From NCBI RefSeq assembly GCF_029714405.1, contig NZ_CP121650.1, forward strand, positions 868,001 to 932,000: DNA of 64,000 bases, read 5' to 3'. The notes below the pieces were generated by a model that did not search any database, was not told the DNA's origin, and saw only the letters and a program-made list of their open reading frames with translations. Position numbers and translations under genes: made by a program. This stretch comes from Bradyrhizobium sp. CB82. GTDB taxonomy: Bacteria; Pseudomonadota; Alphaproteobacteria; Rhizobiales; Xanthobacteraceae. Below are positions 53,935 to 62,262 of this stretch, piece after piece; position 1 is the stretch's first letter, and the number at the start of each line of letters is the position of its first letter.

Positions 53935-54258
53935 ATGGCCAAATCGTCAAAACTCGTGGCGGCAAGCAAGGGCGCCGGGTACTCCTTGTCAGGCTTCAGC
54001 GCGACGGGCTCTGGATGTTCCCCGGTGGCCCGCGGGCGCGCCGGCGAAAGCGAGCGGGAGTGTCTTCGGCGCGAAATTGGCGAGGAGCTGCCAAAGCTAA
54101 ATGTTGGACCACTGAAGCTCTGGAAGGAAGTGACGGCCAAGAACCGTCGGTCCGGCCGCAAAATGAGCGATGCGATCTTCGTGGCGAAGAAGGTCAGCCA
54201 GAACAAGGTACACTTTGATATGGTTTGTCCCGCCGCAGTGTCGACTGCTGCAGTTTAG
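53935..54258 (+). pseudogene. Broken Nudix hydrolase gene
   Basis: In frame one the sequence starts MAKSSKLVAASKGA, then loses the family pattern. A second frame supplies RRVLLVRLQRDGLWMFPGG around 53980-54030, and frame one resumes with RAGESERECLRREIGEELPKL and WKEVTAKNRRSGRKMSDAIFVAKKVS. Together these pieces form a Nudix box (G..E...REIGEEL) interrupted by two frameshifts. The C-terminus then diverges (QNKVHFDMVC) before a stop at 54258. It is probably inactive. Confidence 0.75.
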
Positions 54259-54815
54259 GCTCGGATAGCCTCCGATTCCCTCCAGGCTCCTCTTAAATCA
54301 TCGACCGTCTGACGCCAAATCCGCCCATGCGGACCGCCGAAGCGCCGTGCGTAGGCTGGATGGAAAGTGACCTGTAGCGCAAATCCCTCAAATTGGAGCG
54401 TCGCCTTGCGTGCGACCTGGATCGATCGATGCTCGCCGAGCAGGCCTGCTGCTGTGCTACCGAGCGCTACGATCACGATTGGCTTGGAGCGCCGGATGTC
54501 CGCCAGCACCGCGGCGCCGTAGCGATCGACTTCCTCGATAGTCGGGCTGCGGTTACGTAGTCTCCGGCGGGTTGCATGCGAGAACGGACGAAACGGAATG
54601 GCATTTGCCAATCGCACTTGTTTGGGATCTATTCCGGCCAGCTCAAGCATCTCCCGCAAGGCGCGGCCAGCCGGGCCAACGAAGGGCTTGCCTTGCGCAG
54701 CCTCTTCAGCGCCAGGCGCCTCGCCAACCAGGTAAAGCCGAGGATGTCGAAATCGACCTTTCGGCGCGACACGGCGGCGATCAAGCTTGTTATCTAGGCT
54801 TGTTTCCTTAGACAT
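54255..54815 (-). CDS. Cysteine-free uracil-DNA-glycosylase-superfamily protein
   Basis: The 186-residue protein has the UDG motif 1 YLVGEAPGAEEAAQGKPFVGPAGR, a mid region LANAIPFRPFSHATRRRLRNRSPT, IVALGSTAAGLL and motif 2 TFHPAYARR. Family 4 and UdgX enzymes bind an Fe-S cluster through four cysteines, but this protein has no cysteine at all. The segment aligned with the UdgX KRRIH loop reads RRRLR, so the catalytic histidine is missing as well. It may still bind DNA or have another activity. The ATG at 54815 fits. Its stop overlaps the broken Nudix gene stop by four bases (convergent). Confidence 0.75.
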   Translation of the reverse strand: MSKETSLDNKLDRRRVAPKGRFRHPRLYLVGEAPGAEEAAQGKPFVGPAGRALREMLELAGIDPKQVRLANAIPFRPFSHATRRRLRNRSPTIEEVDRYGAAVLADIRRSKPIVIVALGSTAAGLLGEHRSIQVARKATLQFEGFALQVTFHPAYARRFGGPHGRIWRQTVDDLRGAWRESEAIRA

Positions 54816-54869
54816 CGGTTCGCCCGAGCCGGCATATTTCGATGCAACCAGCGGACCTCGTGCCCCTGC

Positions 54870-56378
54870 TCAGAAACGCAGCGCGTAAATGTGCTCGTCG
54901 GCACCGACATAGAGGCGGTCGTGTACCGCAATCAGCGTCTGGAAGCGTCGAAGACCACTCAAGGGTTCACTTGCAAAAAGGGGCTCTCCACTGTCGCCGC
55001 GAAACGCGCGCAGCCGATTGTCGCCCTCGGCGCCAAGAATCCACACGATCGGATTGGAATGCCCGTCCGTGGTTGTCGCAATGGGAGAGCCGCGGCCGCG
55101 GAGCGCACCGCACCAGGCGGTAGCCATCGCTGGCAGGGAGCCTGCTGCGATCGTCAAGATCGTCAAACTTTGACCGTTGCCCGGTCGAGGGCAATGCGCA
55201 CCTGGGGCTTGGAATGCAACAAAGACATCGTCGCCGACGCGATAGACGGTTGGCGAGGTGACGATCGATGACTGCGATACTGTTTCGGCTGCGAGTTGAC
55301 CGCCTACGCCGCCGAGATTATTCCGATCAAGAAGGTAGGCCTTGCCATCTTTCCCCAGAGCCAGGATCAGAGCGCGGCCGCTGGCTGCGCTGCCAACGTC
55401 GATGGTGAGCGGATTGCTGCCTCCGAGGTCGGCATCGCGAGCATCGAGTGCTCTCCAATCCGACGGTGCAAAATAGCCTCTCTCGTCGACGCCGCGTTGC
55501 AGGTCAGGAGTGAGATGAAAAACGGCTTCGCCATCGCTCCAGGTCGAGGCGCCCAACGTATTCCCGGTCGCGAAGTAGATGTCATGTCCTGCAACGCTCA
55601 ATCCGCCCGGCGCCCAGATGCCGCCTCCTCGCGCACGCGTTTGAAAGCTGACCAGCTTGCCGGGATCGTGAAGGGAAATTCCGATCACCCAGCCATGAAA
55701 GTTTCCGCAGTCACCAAAATGACCGCTGAAGGCGACATAGACAGTGCCATCGAGAATTGTGAGCGCTGCTCGCTGATTCTGCACGCTCGGATCGAAATGC
55801 TGTCCCGCTTTTCGCAGAGCGTCGGCCACGTCAATCGGCCAGCCGGGGAGCACGCTGCCATCCCTGGTCGAAAGCGCGAACAGCTCGTGGCGCGGGCCGT
55901 CTTCCCGCTCTACCGCAGCATCGAAATAGATAGCTTGGGTTGCAGGGTCGATAACCGGCGTCCCGGTAATACCAAGCGGATCGATATTCCCGCACGGCAG
56001 CGACGAACGGCGAACGGGACGCCCGACCACGCGCCTCCACAATTCCGTGCCAGTCGTCGCGTCGAAGGCCTGGACAACGTCGTCCTCGGTCGCCACGAGT
56101 AGCACGCCGCTGTTCGTGCCGGGAGGACGCCAGTAGAGCGGCTGAGCGTACATCGAGCCCGCGACGTGGGCGTTGAAGGCGCCATCCAGCTGAACCGATC
56201 TGGCTTTTTCCCAGGACAGTGCCGGAACGACGTAGTGGCCGCTTCGGCCGTTGTCACCGTGATAGGTCAGAACTGAGTCATCCTGAGCACGGGCGGATAG
56301 CGGCAACAGCGCAAGTGCAAATAGTCCCGCCAACAGCGCTACACGTGCGGTCACCGAAAAAGCGCGTGGGATGTTCAT
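54870..56378 (-). CDS. Exported PQQ-type beta-propeller protein
   Basis: This 502-residue protein has a signal peptide (VALLAGLFALALLPLSARA) and repeated propeller blades: TGTELWRRVVGRPV, VDVADALRKAGQ region, GGIWAPGGLSVAGHDIYFATG, GKDGKAYLLDRNNLGG and RDRLYVGADEHIYAL. The pattern is that of PQQ-binding-like repeats. No tryptophan-docking motif set of true PQQ dehydrogenases is obvious, so it may be a structural propeller. It sits 250 bases from, and divergent to, a cytochrome b and a molybdoenzyme, which suggests periplasmic redox work. The gap 56379-56629 has no gene. Confidence 0.7.
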   Translation of the reverse strand: MNIPRAFSVTARVALLAGLFALALLPLSARAQDDSVLTYHGDNGRSGHYVVPALSWEKARSVQLDGAFNAHVAGSMYAQPLYWRPPGTNSGVLLVATEDDVVQAFDATTGTELWRRVVGRPVRRSSLPCGNIDPLGITGTPVIDPATQAIYFDAAVEREDGPRHELFALSTRDGSVLPGWPIDVADALRKAGQHFDPSVQNQRAALTILDGTVYVAFSGHFGDCGNFHGWVIGISLHDPGKLVSFQTRARGGGIWAPGGLSVAGHDIYFATGNTLGASTWSDGEAVFHLTPDLQRGVDERGYFAPSDWRALDARDADLGGSNPLTIDVGSAASGRALILALGKDGKAYLLDRNNLGGVGGQLAAETVSQSSIVTSPTVYRVGDDVFVAFQAPGAHCPRPGNGQSLTILTIAAGSLPAMATAWCGALRGRGSPIATTTDGHSNPIVWILGAEGDNRLRAFRGDSGEPLFASEPLSGLRRFQTLIAVHDRLYVGADEHIYALRF

Positions 56379-56629
56379 GAGCGCCTAACAGCCCGTCGCC
56401 GCGCCGGTTCCATCGGCCCAGTACCAGCCGCGCGAGCCGAGACGTTTCGCTCTCGCGTGTCGAAGGCCGGCCGGAGCTCAGGAACGCAAGCACTTGCATT
56501 CGCGGATCAGCAGCAGTTCGGGCAATCGAACGCGCATCAGATTCGATCCGGACAGTTGAGCGGCGTGTGGAACCGCACGGATGGGCGCTGGTTTTGCTCA
56601 AAGACCTTAGCTTGCGTCAGGCATCGAAC

Positions 56630-57424
56630 ATGTACCGACATTCGCTGGTGGTCCGGGTGACCCATTGGGCGGGTGTTCTCTGCTTCGCCGTCCTGCTGAT
56701 GAGCGGTTTGCAGATCTTCAATGCTCATCCCGCGCTGTACTGGGGGGACGCGTCCAACTTCGCGAAGCCGGTCGCTTCGATCAACACCACCGTGCGCGAC
56801 GGTCGCCGGATCGGCGTTGCGGAGGTGCTTGGACACCGGCTTGTCACGACCGGGGTTCTGGGACTGAGCGGTTCCGCCGATGACCGGCAAGAGCGGGCGT
56901 TCCCGCGGTGGATCACGCTTCCCAGCGAGCAGGATCTCGCCACTGGGCGACGCTGGCATTTCTTCTTCGCCTGGCTCCTGGTTCTCGATGGATTCTTCTA
57001 TTTTCTGCTGGGCATCTGGCGGGGCCACTTCTGGCGCGACCTCGTGCCTGCCCGTGAGCGACTGAAGCACATCGGCCGAACGCTGGTTGATCACTTGTAC
57101 CTGCGCTTTCCCACCGGTGACGAGGACATGCACTACAATGTTCTCCAGCAGCTGACTTATCTCGTCATAATTTTCGTGGTGCTGCCGCTGCAGGTGCTCG
57201 CCGGATTAGCGATGTCTCCAGCACTCGACGCGGCCTTTCCGTTTCTGACCTCCGTTTTCGACGGACGGCAAACCGCGCGCACGGTTCATTTCCTGCTCGC
57301 CTGCGTGCTCGTGGCGTTCGTGGTCGTGCATGTCACAATGCTCCTGGTCTCCGGACCTTGGAACAAGCTGCGCTCGATGATCACCGGGTGGTACGCTATC
57401 AAGTCGACAGGGGGCGGACCATGA
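56630..57424 (+). CDS. Cytochrome b/b6 domain-containing membrane protein
   Basis: The 264-residue protein has four or more membrane segments. His-containing segments include RVTHWAGVLCFAVLLMSGLQIF, RRWHFFFAWLLVLDGFFYFLLGIW and TVHFLLACVLVAFVVVHVTMLLV, giving the pairs of histidines that ligate heme b in the cytochrome b561/YedZ-like class. It is probably the electron-donating subunit for the molybdoenzyme encoded next, whose ATG overlaps its TGA (ATGA). Quinol is the likely donor. Confidence 0.85.
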   Translation: MYRHSLVVRVTHWAGVLCFAVLLMSGLQIFNAHPALYWGDASNFAKPVASINTTVRDGRRIGVAEVLGHRLVTTGVLGLSGSADDRQERAFPRWITLPSEQDLATGRRWHFFFAWLLVLDGFFYFLLGIWRGHFWRDLVPARERLKHIGRTLVDHLYLRFPTGDEDMHYNVLQQLTYLVIIFVVLPLQVLAGLAMSPALDAAFPFLTSVFDGRQTARTVHFLLACVLVAFVVVHVTMLLVSGPWNKLRSMITGWYAIKSTGGGP

Positions 57425-58200
57425 GCGGTAGGCAACTATTGAACCGCAGAAGATTTCTGGCCCGTGGCTCGCTGTTGTGCAGTGCTCTGGCGCTCGGGAG
57501 CTGCGAGGATTTCACTGAGAACCCCGCTGTCCTCCAGGTGCTCGACGTGGCCGAGAGCCTGAACCACAAGCTGCATCGGCTCCTCTTGCCGCCTACGGCG
57601 CTGGCGCGTGAATATTCCGAAGCTGACATATCCGCCGCATTCCGAGCGAATGGCTCGACCGATCCCGAGGATGAGGAGTATCGCGCGCTTGCGCGCGACG
57701 GCTTTAGGGATTGGCGGCTCGAGTTCGGTGGCCTGGTGCGCCGGGCAGCGAGCTATTCGCTGGAAGACTTGCGCCGTCTTCCGCCGCGCACGCAAATCAC
57801 ACGGCACGATTGCGTCGAAGGCTGGAGTTGCATCGGAAAATGGAAAGGTGTGCCGCTGGCAACTCTCATCGATGATGTCGGATTGAAGCCGGAGGCCCGG
57901 TACATCGCATTCTATTGCGCCGACACGCTTGGAACCTCGTTTGACGCATCTCAGTATTACGAGAGCATCGGGCTGGATGACGCGCGCCATCCGCAGACGA
58001 TTCTGGCCTACGACATGAATGATGCGCCGCTCAAGATCGCCTACGGCGCACCGTTGCGCCTGCGCCTGGAACGCCAGCTTGGGTACAAGATGGCCAAATA
58101 CATCATGCGCATCGAGGCAGTCGCGAGCCTTTCTGCCATTCAGGGTGGGCGTGGTGGGTATTGGGAGGATCGCGGCTACGAATGGTACGCCGGCATCTGA
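57421..58200 (+). CDS. Tat-exported sulfite-oxidase-type molybdoenzyme
   Basis: The 259-residue protein starts with a twin-arginine signal (RRRFLARG, residues 9-16) ending in LALGSC, a possible lipobox at Cys28, so it may be a Tat lipoprotein. The sulfite-oxidase fold signatures are EFGGLVRRAASYSLEDLRRLPPRTQITRHDC, VEGWSCIGKWKGVPL, IAFYCADTLG and GYKMAKYIMRIEAV. The cysteine in RHDCVEGWS is the predicted molybdenum ligand. Together with the cytochrome b gene (4-bp overlap) it resembles MsrPQ, SorAB or YedYZ-like periplasmic systems. The substrate is not determined. Confidence 0.85.
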   Translation: MSGRQLLNRRRFLARGSLLCSALALGSCEDFTENPAVLQVLDVAESLNHKLHRLLLPPTALAREYSEADISAAFRANGSTDPEDEEYRALARDGFRDWRLEFGGLVRRAASYSLEDLRRLPPRTQITRHDCVEGWSCIGKWKGVPLATLIDDVGLKPEARYIAFYCADTLGTSFDASQYYESIGLDDARHPQTILAYDMNDAPLKIAYGAPLRLRLERQLGYKMAKYIMRIEAVASLSAIQGGRGGYWEDRGYEWYAGI

Positions 58201-58321
58201 CCGGGCCTTAACAGCAACCGCCTTCCGCTGGTGGCGTTCTTCGTACTGAGGATGGGAGACCCGGATACGGCCGCGCGCTCGGGTCGGCTGGGTTCCCCAA
58301 ACGGCAAGTCGGAGGAGAAAC

Positions 58322-58939
58322 ATGCGCCCAAAATTTCCTAGCATCTTCGCCATGCTCACAGCAGGAACGCTCATATCCATTCCTTTCGCGGCAATGGGGC
58401 TAGGGACGCCGCAAAACCTAAGGGGCACGATTACACGTGTCGCCGGCGACACAATCGAGATCAGCCAGGACACCGGTCGCTCAGCTGCAGTTCACCTGAC
58501 AAACGATGCGAAAGTGGTGTCAGTTGCCGCGGCCTCGTTGTCTGATGTCAAACCCGGCTCGTTCATCGGGACTGCCGCAACGGCGCGACCGGATGGCACC
58601 CTGCAAGCGAAGGAAATCCATATCTTCCCCAACTCGATGCGCGGCGCCGGAGAGGGTCATCGCGCCTGGGATCTTGGGCCAAACAGCACGATGACCAACG
58701 GAACTGTGGCTCAGGTCAGCAAGATCGGAGAAGACGCTTTGACGGTGAATTACAAAGGCGCTGAGAAAGTTGTCACTGTGACCCCAAGCACCGAGATCGT
58801 GAGCCTCGTTCCTGGCGATCGAGCAGAACTGCAGCCGGGAGCCAAGATTTTCGTTCCGGGCGCGACCGAGAATGCTGACGGTAGTTTGGAAGCCAGCCGT
58901 CTGACGGTGGGCAAGAATGGATCGGCTCCGCCGATGTAG
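58322..58939 (+). CDS. DUF5666-like exported protein
   Basis: The 205-residue protein has a signal peptide ([18 protein letters not shown]) and then two beta-rich repeats: [19 protein letters not shown] ... [21 protein letters not shown], and [20 protein letters not shown] ... [16 protein letters not shown]. This is the DUF5666 style (OB-like repeats), periplasmic, function unknown. GGAGGAGAAAC before the ATG is the ribosome site. It lies 121 bases after the molybdoenzyme on the same strand and may be a component of the same redox neighbourhood. Confidence 0.7.
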   Translation: MRPKFPSIFAMLTAGTLISIPFAAMGLGTPQNLRGTITRVAGDTIEISQDTGRSAAVHLTNDAKVVSVAAASLSDVKPGSFIGTAATARPDGTLQAKEIHIFPNSMRGAGEGHRAWDLGPNSTMTNGTVAQVSKIGEDALTVNYKGAEKVVTVTPSTEIVSLVPGDRAELQPGAKIFVPGATENADGSLEASRLTVGKNGSAPPM

Positions 58940-59142
58940 CGGGAAGTTCGGGTCTCGACGTCCGCTTATCTCTGCGGTCCAAGTTGGCCGCCACCCAGCT
59001 CCGACAGTCTCGTTCTCGTTCGAAGAAGCCGTCACAAGCGGGAGGTCTGCGAAGTTTGCAAAATCTTCGGCACTCCCGGGGAAAAGAAAGGAACGACTCC
59101 AGCGCGTACATCCGGCGCGGGAGTCGTTCGGGGGGCACCGAC

Positions 59143-59478
59143 GGTTCCGGCATCTGGTCATAGACCTTGCGCAACGCGGGCGCCATCTTGTTGCAGAGTG
59201 TGCCCGAAACGATCATGACGTCGGATTGTCGAGGCGATGCACGAGGAGCCGCGCCGCTCGATGTCGTATCGCGGCATCGACAATTGCATTTGCTCGATCG
59301 CGCAGCACGCCAGACCGAAGGTCATCCACATCAGAGAGCCTGACCGAGCCCACGTGATCAGGTCATCGAACGGAGCTACAAAGAAGCCGCGGTCGCCGAG
59401 ATTGTCTTTGACAGGGTCGAACGGGCTGCTCGCGTCATTTTGATGAGCGTTGAGGCGGAGTCGCCATTCAGATTGCAT
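59143..59478 (-). pseudogene. nuoB: Truncated and frameshifted nuoB (complex I subunit B)
   Basis: In the first frame, [21 protein letters not shown], then [16 protein letters not shown] and [13 protein letters not shown] match NuoB. After a shift near 59250 the next frame gives [18 protein letters not shown] and [18 protein letters not shown], again NuoB. Right after MPEP homology ends, and the expected VISMGSCANGG and VPGCPP cluster segments are missing. So the gene has one base lost, and its 3' half is deleted. The CCAIE cysteines are intact. It is a relic of a second nuo locus. Confidence 0.85.
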
Positions 59479-60370
59479 CCTCGAGCTCGGCTACGAAACT
59501 CCCGATTTGGGCGATTGCCGCGTGGGCCTCAGGCAGGACGGGCACGAACAACTGCCAGACGTGAGGCATTCGCGGCCAGATTTCCAGGCGGCTGCGGGCG
59601 TTGTTCGCCCGTAGCTTCTCGGCCATCCGTCTCGCATCATCCCTCAAGATCTCATCGCTGCCGACCTGGATCAGCACCGGCGGCAGCCCTGATGTTTCGC
59701 CATACAGCGGAGATGCGTAGGGACTCGTCGGGTCTGCGCCGGCGAGATAGCAGCGTACGAATTCCGGGACATCCCTGGGATTCAACATCGGGTCTACCTT
59801 GGCATTGAGTTTCAGCGATTCCCCGGTGAGCGCGAGATCGGTCCACGGCGACATCGCAACTGCCGCCAAGGGAAGTGAGATGCGTTCGTCGCGTAACTTC
59901 AGCAGGAGAGAAAGCGCCAGCCCGCCGCCGGCCGAGTCGCCCATCACGAACAGTCTGCTGCCTTCCGTGGTTTGCTCGAGGAGCCATTTGTAACCTTCAA
60001 AGGCATCCTCCAGCGCGGCGGGGAAGGGATGCTCCGGCGCCAGCCTGTATTCGAGCGTCCACACATGCGTCTTCAGGGCATCTGCAATTCGCCAGGTGAA
60101 GTGGCGATAATAGATCGGCGCTCCAGAGATGTAGGCTCCGCCGTGCAGATAGAGGAGGTGGCGTTCGGGTCGGGACGCCTGCGTGCGGATTCGACAGAAC
60201 TTGATGCGACCGGTATCGACCACGATCGTTTCGGTACCGCGGGGTGACCGCGGTACCCATGTTTCCATGCCCCGCATGTTGTCGCGCCAGGTCTGCACGT
60301 CAAAGGGCTGTTTATGTCGTTTCAGGAGCAAGCGAAGCCCCAGTCGGATGAGTTCTGCACGCAAGCTCAT
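59468..60370 (-). CDS. Alpha/beta hydrolase, hormone-sensitive-lipase family
   Basis: The 300-residue enzyme has the HSL signatures [20 protein letters not shown] (oxyanion HGG), [15 protein letters not shown] with the nucleophilic Ser, DPMLNPRD with the Asp and MPHVWQLFV with the His. The likely reaction is hydrolysis of short- or medium-chain acyl esters. It is the last gene of a four-gene minus-strand operon, 17 bases after the ATPase gene. The N-terminus starts [20 protein letters not shown], probably not a cleaved signal. Confidence 0.88.
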   Translation of the reverse strand: MSLRAELIRLGLRLLLKRHKQPFDVQTWRDNMRGMETWVPRSPRGTETIVVDTGRIKFCRIRTQASRPERHLLYLHGGAYISGAPIYYRHFTWRIADALKTHVWTLEYRLAPEHPFPAALEDAFEGYKWLLEQTTEGSRLFVMGDSAGGGLALSLLLKLRDERISLPLAAVAMSPWTDLALTGESLKLNAKVDPMLNPRDVPEFVRCYLAGADPTSPYASPLYGETSGLPPVLIQVGSDEILRDDARRMAEKLRANNARSRLEIWPRMPHVWQLFVPVLPEAHAAIAQIGSFVAELEDAI

Positions 60371-60387
60371 GGTGGATAGGTTCGCCC

Positions 60388-61122
60388 CTAGGATCCCAAT
60401 GCCGCTCCCTTGGGCATTCGTAGGCGTCGCGATGTGTCCGCCTCCTCATTGACGAGAAGACCGTCCTCAATCTCGATGATACGATCCGCAAAGGGGACGA
60501 CGCGCGGATCATGCGTGACGACCAGCACTGCGCGGTGCTGCTCATGAGCGGCATCGGCAAGGATTCGCATGATCGTCCGTCCGTTGTCGCTATCGAGCGC
60601 GGCTGTCGGCTCATCGGCGAGAATGATGGAGGGATTGGCTACAAAGGCGCGTCCGATTGCAACGCGTTGTTGCTCGCCGCCGCTGAGTTCGGCTGGCAGG
60701 GTCTTCGTCTTCTTCTCGAGGCCGACCAGCTTGAGCGCCTCGCGCGCCTTCTCAGCGGCTTGCCTGCCGCGCTCGCCACGGATGTCGAGCGCGAGCTGAA
60801 CGTTTTGAGCCGCTGTCAGCGTCGGGAATAGATGATAGGACTGGAACACAAAGCCGATATGGTCGCGCCTTATCTTGGCCAATTGCTCCTTGTCTGCGTC
60901 GGATGTGGGGATGCCGCTTACGTCCACGCGGCCGGAACTCGGCGCAAGCATACATCCGAGGATGAGGAGCAGTGTTGTCTTTCCACTGCCGGAAGGTCCC
61001 ATCAAGAGGGTCAGATCGCCGCGCCGGAGCGTCAGGTCGATGCCGCGCACTGCGTTGACCTCGCCGGCCCCCTTTCCGAGCGTCTTCTTGATCCCTTTGG
61101 CTTCGATGATGACGTCATTCAT
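60388..61122 (-). CDS. ABC transporter ATP-binding protein, DevA/MacB-like
   Basis: This is a 244-residue ATPase with Walker A GPSGSGKTT (residues 42-50), the Q-loop FVFQSYHLFP, signature LSGGEQQR, Walker B ADEPTAALDS and the His switch VVTHDPR. The sequence family is that of LolD/DevA/MacB, partners of FtsX-type permeases, which extract or export lipids, glycolipids or peptides. It overlaps its permease by four bases (ATGA), so both form one complex. Confidence 0.92.
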   Translation of the reverse strand: MNDVIIEAKGIKKTLGKGAGEVNAVRGIDLTLRRGDLTLLMGPSGSGKTTLLLILGCMLAPSSGRVDVSGIPTSDADKEQLAKIRRDHIGFVFQSYHLFPTLTAAQNVQLALDIRGERGRQAAEKAREALKLVGLEKKTKTLPAELSGGEQQRVAIGRAFVANPSIILADEPTAALDSDNGRTIMRILADAAHEQHRAVLVVTHDPRVVPFADRIIEIEDGLLVNEEADTSRRLRMPKGAALGS

Positions 61123-62252
61123 CGCATGAACACCGTGGCTGGATCGATGCGGATCACCCGAATGATAGCCCCGAGGCCGGAGGCCACGCACATCGTGACC
61201 GTCAATACAAGGAGCGCGACGATCAGCCACGGCGTGATTACGATCGGTAGCGCGCTCCTGGCCGTCAGCTGGACGACCGCCGCGCCGATCGCCCCCGCGA
61301 TAACGAAGCCGGCTACGGCGTTGAGGAGCGCCTGGTAGATGATGACGTTGTAGATGTAGCGGTTCGATGACCCCATCGCGCGCAGGGTTGCAAACTCACT
61401 CAAATGATCCTTGGTGCTTGAATAGAGGGTTTGCGCCACGATGACGGTGCCAACGATGACGCCGAGCAGGGCACCCGCGAACAGCGCGGCACCCGCGCCG
61501 GTTCCGAACAGCCAGAACGAGCGGCTTCGGCTGCGGAATTCGGCGCTACTCAGCACCTCGACATCACCGACCTGCGCGCGAAGAGCCCGTATGACCTCCT
61601 CGCGGTCGGCGCCGGGCTTTAGCCGGACGGCTATGCTGCTGGCGCGCTCTGGAAACGTGCCTGTGTAGAGGCGTGCGCTCTTCAGATCCACGAAAATGTA
61701 AGGAGTCGTGGTAAAGGATCGAATTCCGTCCGTCAGCGCAACCACCTTCACCCGACGGCCCCTGATCTCCGCCGTCGACCCGAGTCCGGCAGCGCCGAGC
61801 CGATCAAAGTAGGAGCGGTCGATCGCAACGGCTCCGCCCTGGGACAGCGCATCGACACGACCCTCGACCACATTCCACGGCTGTAGCATTTGGTCGCGCA
61901 AGTCTGCGCCGACGATGAAGATGGGCGTCATCTCGCCGTTGTCGAGCCGCCAGTCGGAGAAGCCGACGATCAGCGGCACGGCGGAAGCCACCCCTTCGAT
62001 GGAGGCGACCTTGTCGCGCAGCTTTACGTCGAGCATGGACGGGTCTTCGAAGCATTTTGCGCCCCTCGGTACAATCCAGATGTCGGCCGAAGCATGATCG
62101 ATCATGGTCGTAACCATGCGGCCAAATCCCAGAAAGAGTCCCATCTGGATCATCACCAGGACGACCGAGAACACCACGCCGACCAGCGTTGCGACCAGGC
62201 GCAGGCGGTCGTGGAACAGGTTGCGGGAGGCAAGGGTGAACGTCAGTGACAT
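61119..62252 (-). CDS. ABC transporter permease, DevC/FtsX type
   Basis: This 377-residue protein has an N-terminal membrane helix (LVATLVGVVFSVVLVMIQMGLFLGFG), a large periplasmic domain (about 50-240; HASADIWIVPRGAKCFEDPSMLD, WNVVEGRVDALSQGG, YFDRLG), and three C-terminal helices (ALFAGALLGVIVGTVIVAQTLYSS, LLNAVAGFVIAGAIGAAVV, LIVALLVLTVTMCVASGLGAI). This matches DevC-like members of the MacB/FtsX superfamily. DevBCA exports glycolipids in cyanobacteria; no DevB-type adaptor is seen here. ATG at 62252. Confidence 0.9.
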   Translation of the reverse strand: MSLTFTLASRNLFHDRLRLVATLVGVVFSVVLVMIQMGLFLGFGRMVTTMIDHASADIWIVPRGAKCFEDPSMLDVKLRDKVASIEGVASAVPLIVGFSDWRLDNGEMTPIFIVGADLRDQMLQPWNVVEGRVDALSQGGAVAIDRSYFDRLGAAGLGSTAEIRGRRVKVVALTDGIRSFTTTPYIFVDLKSARLYTGTFPERASSIAVRLKPGADREEVIRALRAQVGDVEVLSSAEFRSRSRSFWLFGTGAGAALFAGALLGVIVGTVIVAQTLYSSTKDHLSEFATLRAMGSSNRYIYNVIIYQALLNAVAGFVIAGAIGAAVVQLTARSALPIVITPWLIVALLVLTVTMCVASGLGAIIRVIRIDPATVFMR

Positions 62253-62262
62253 CAGCGAGTCC

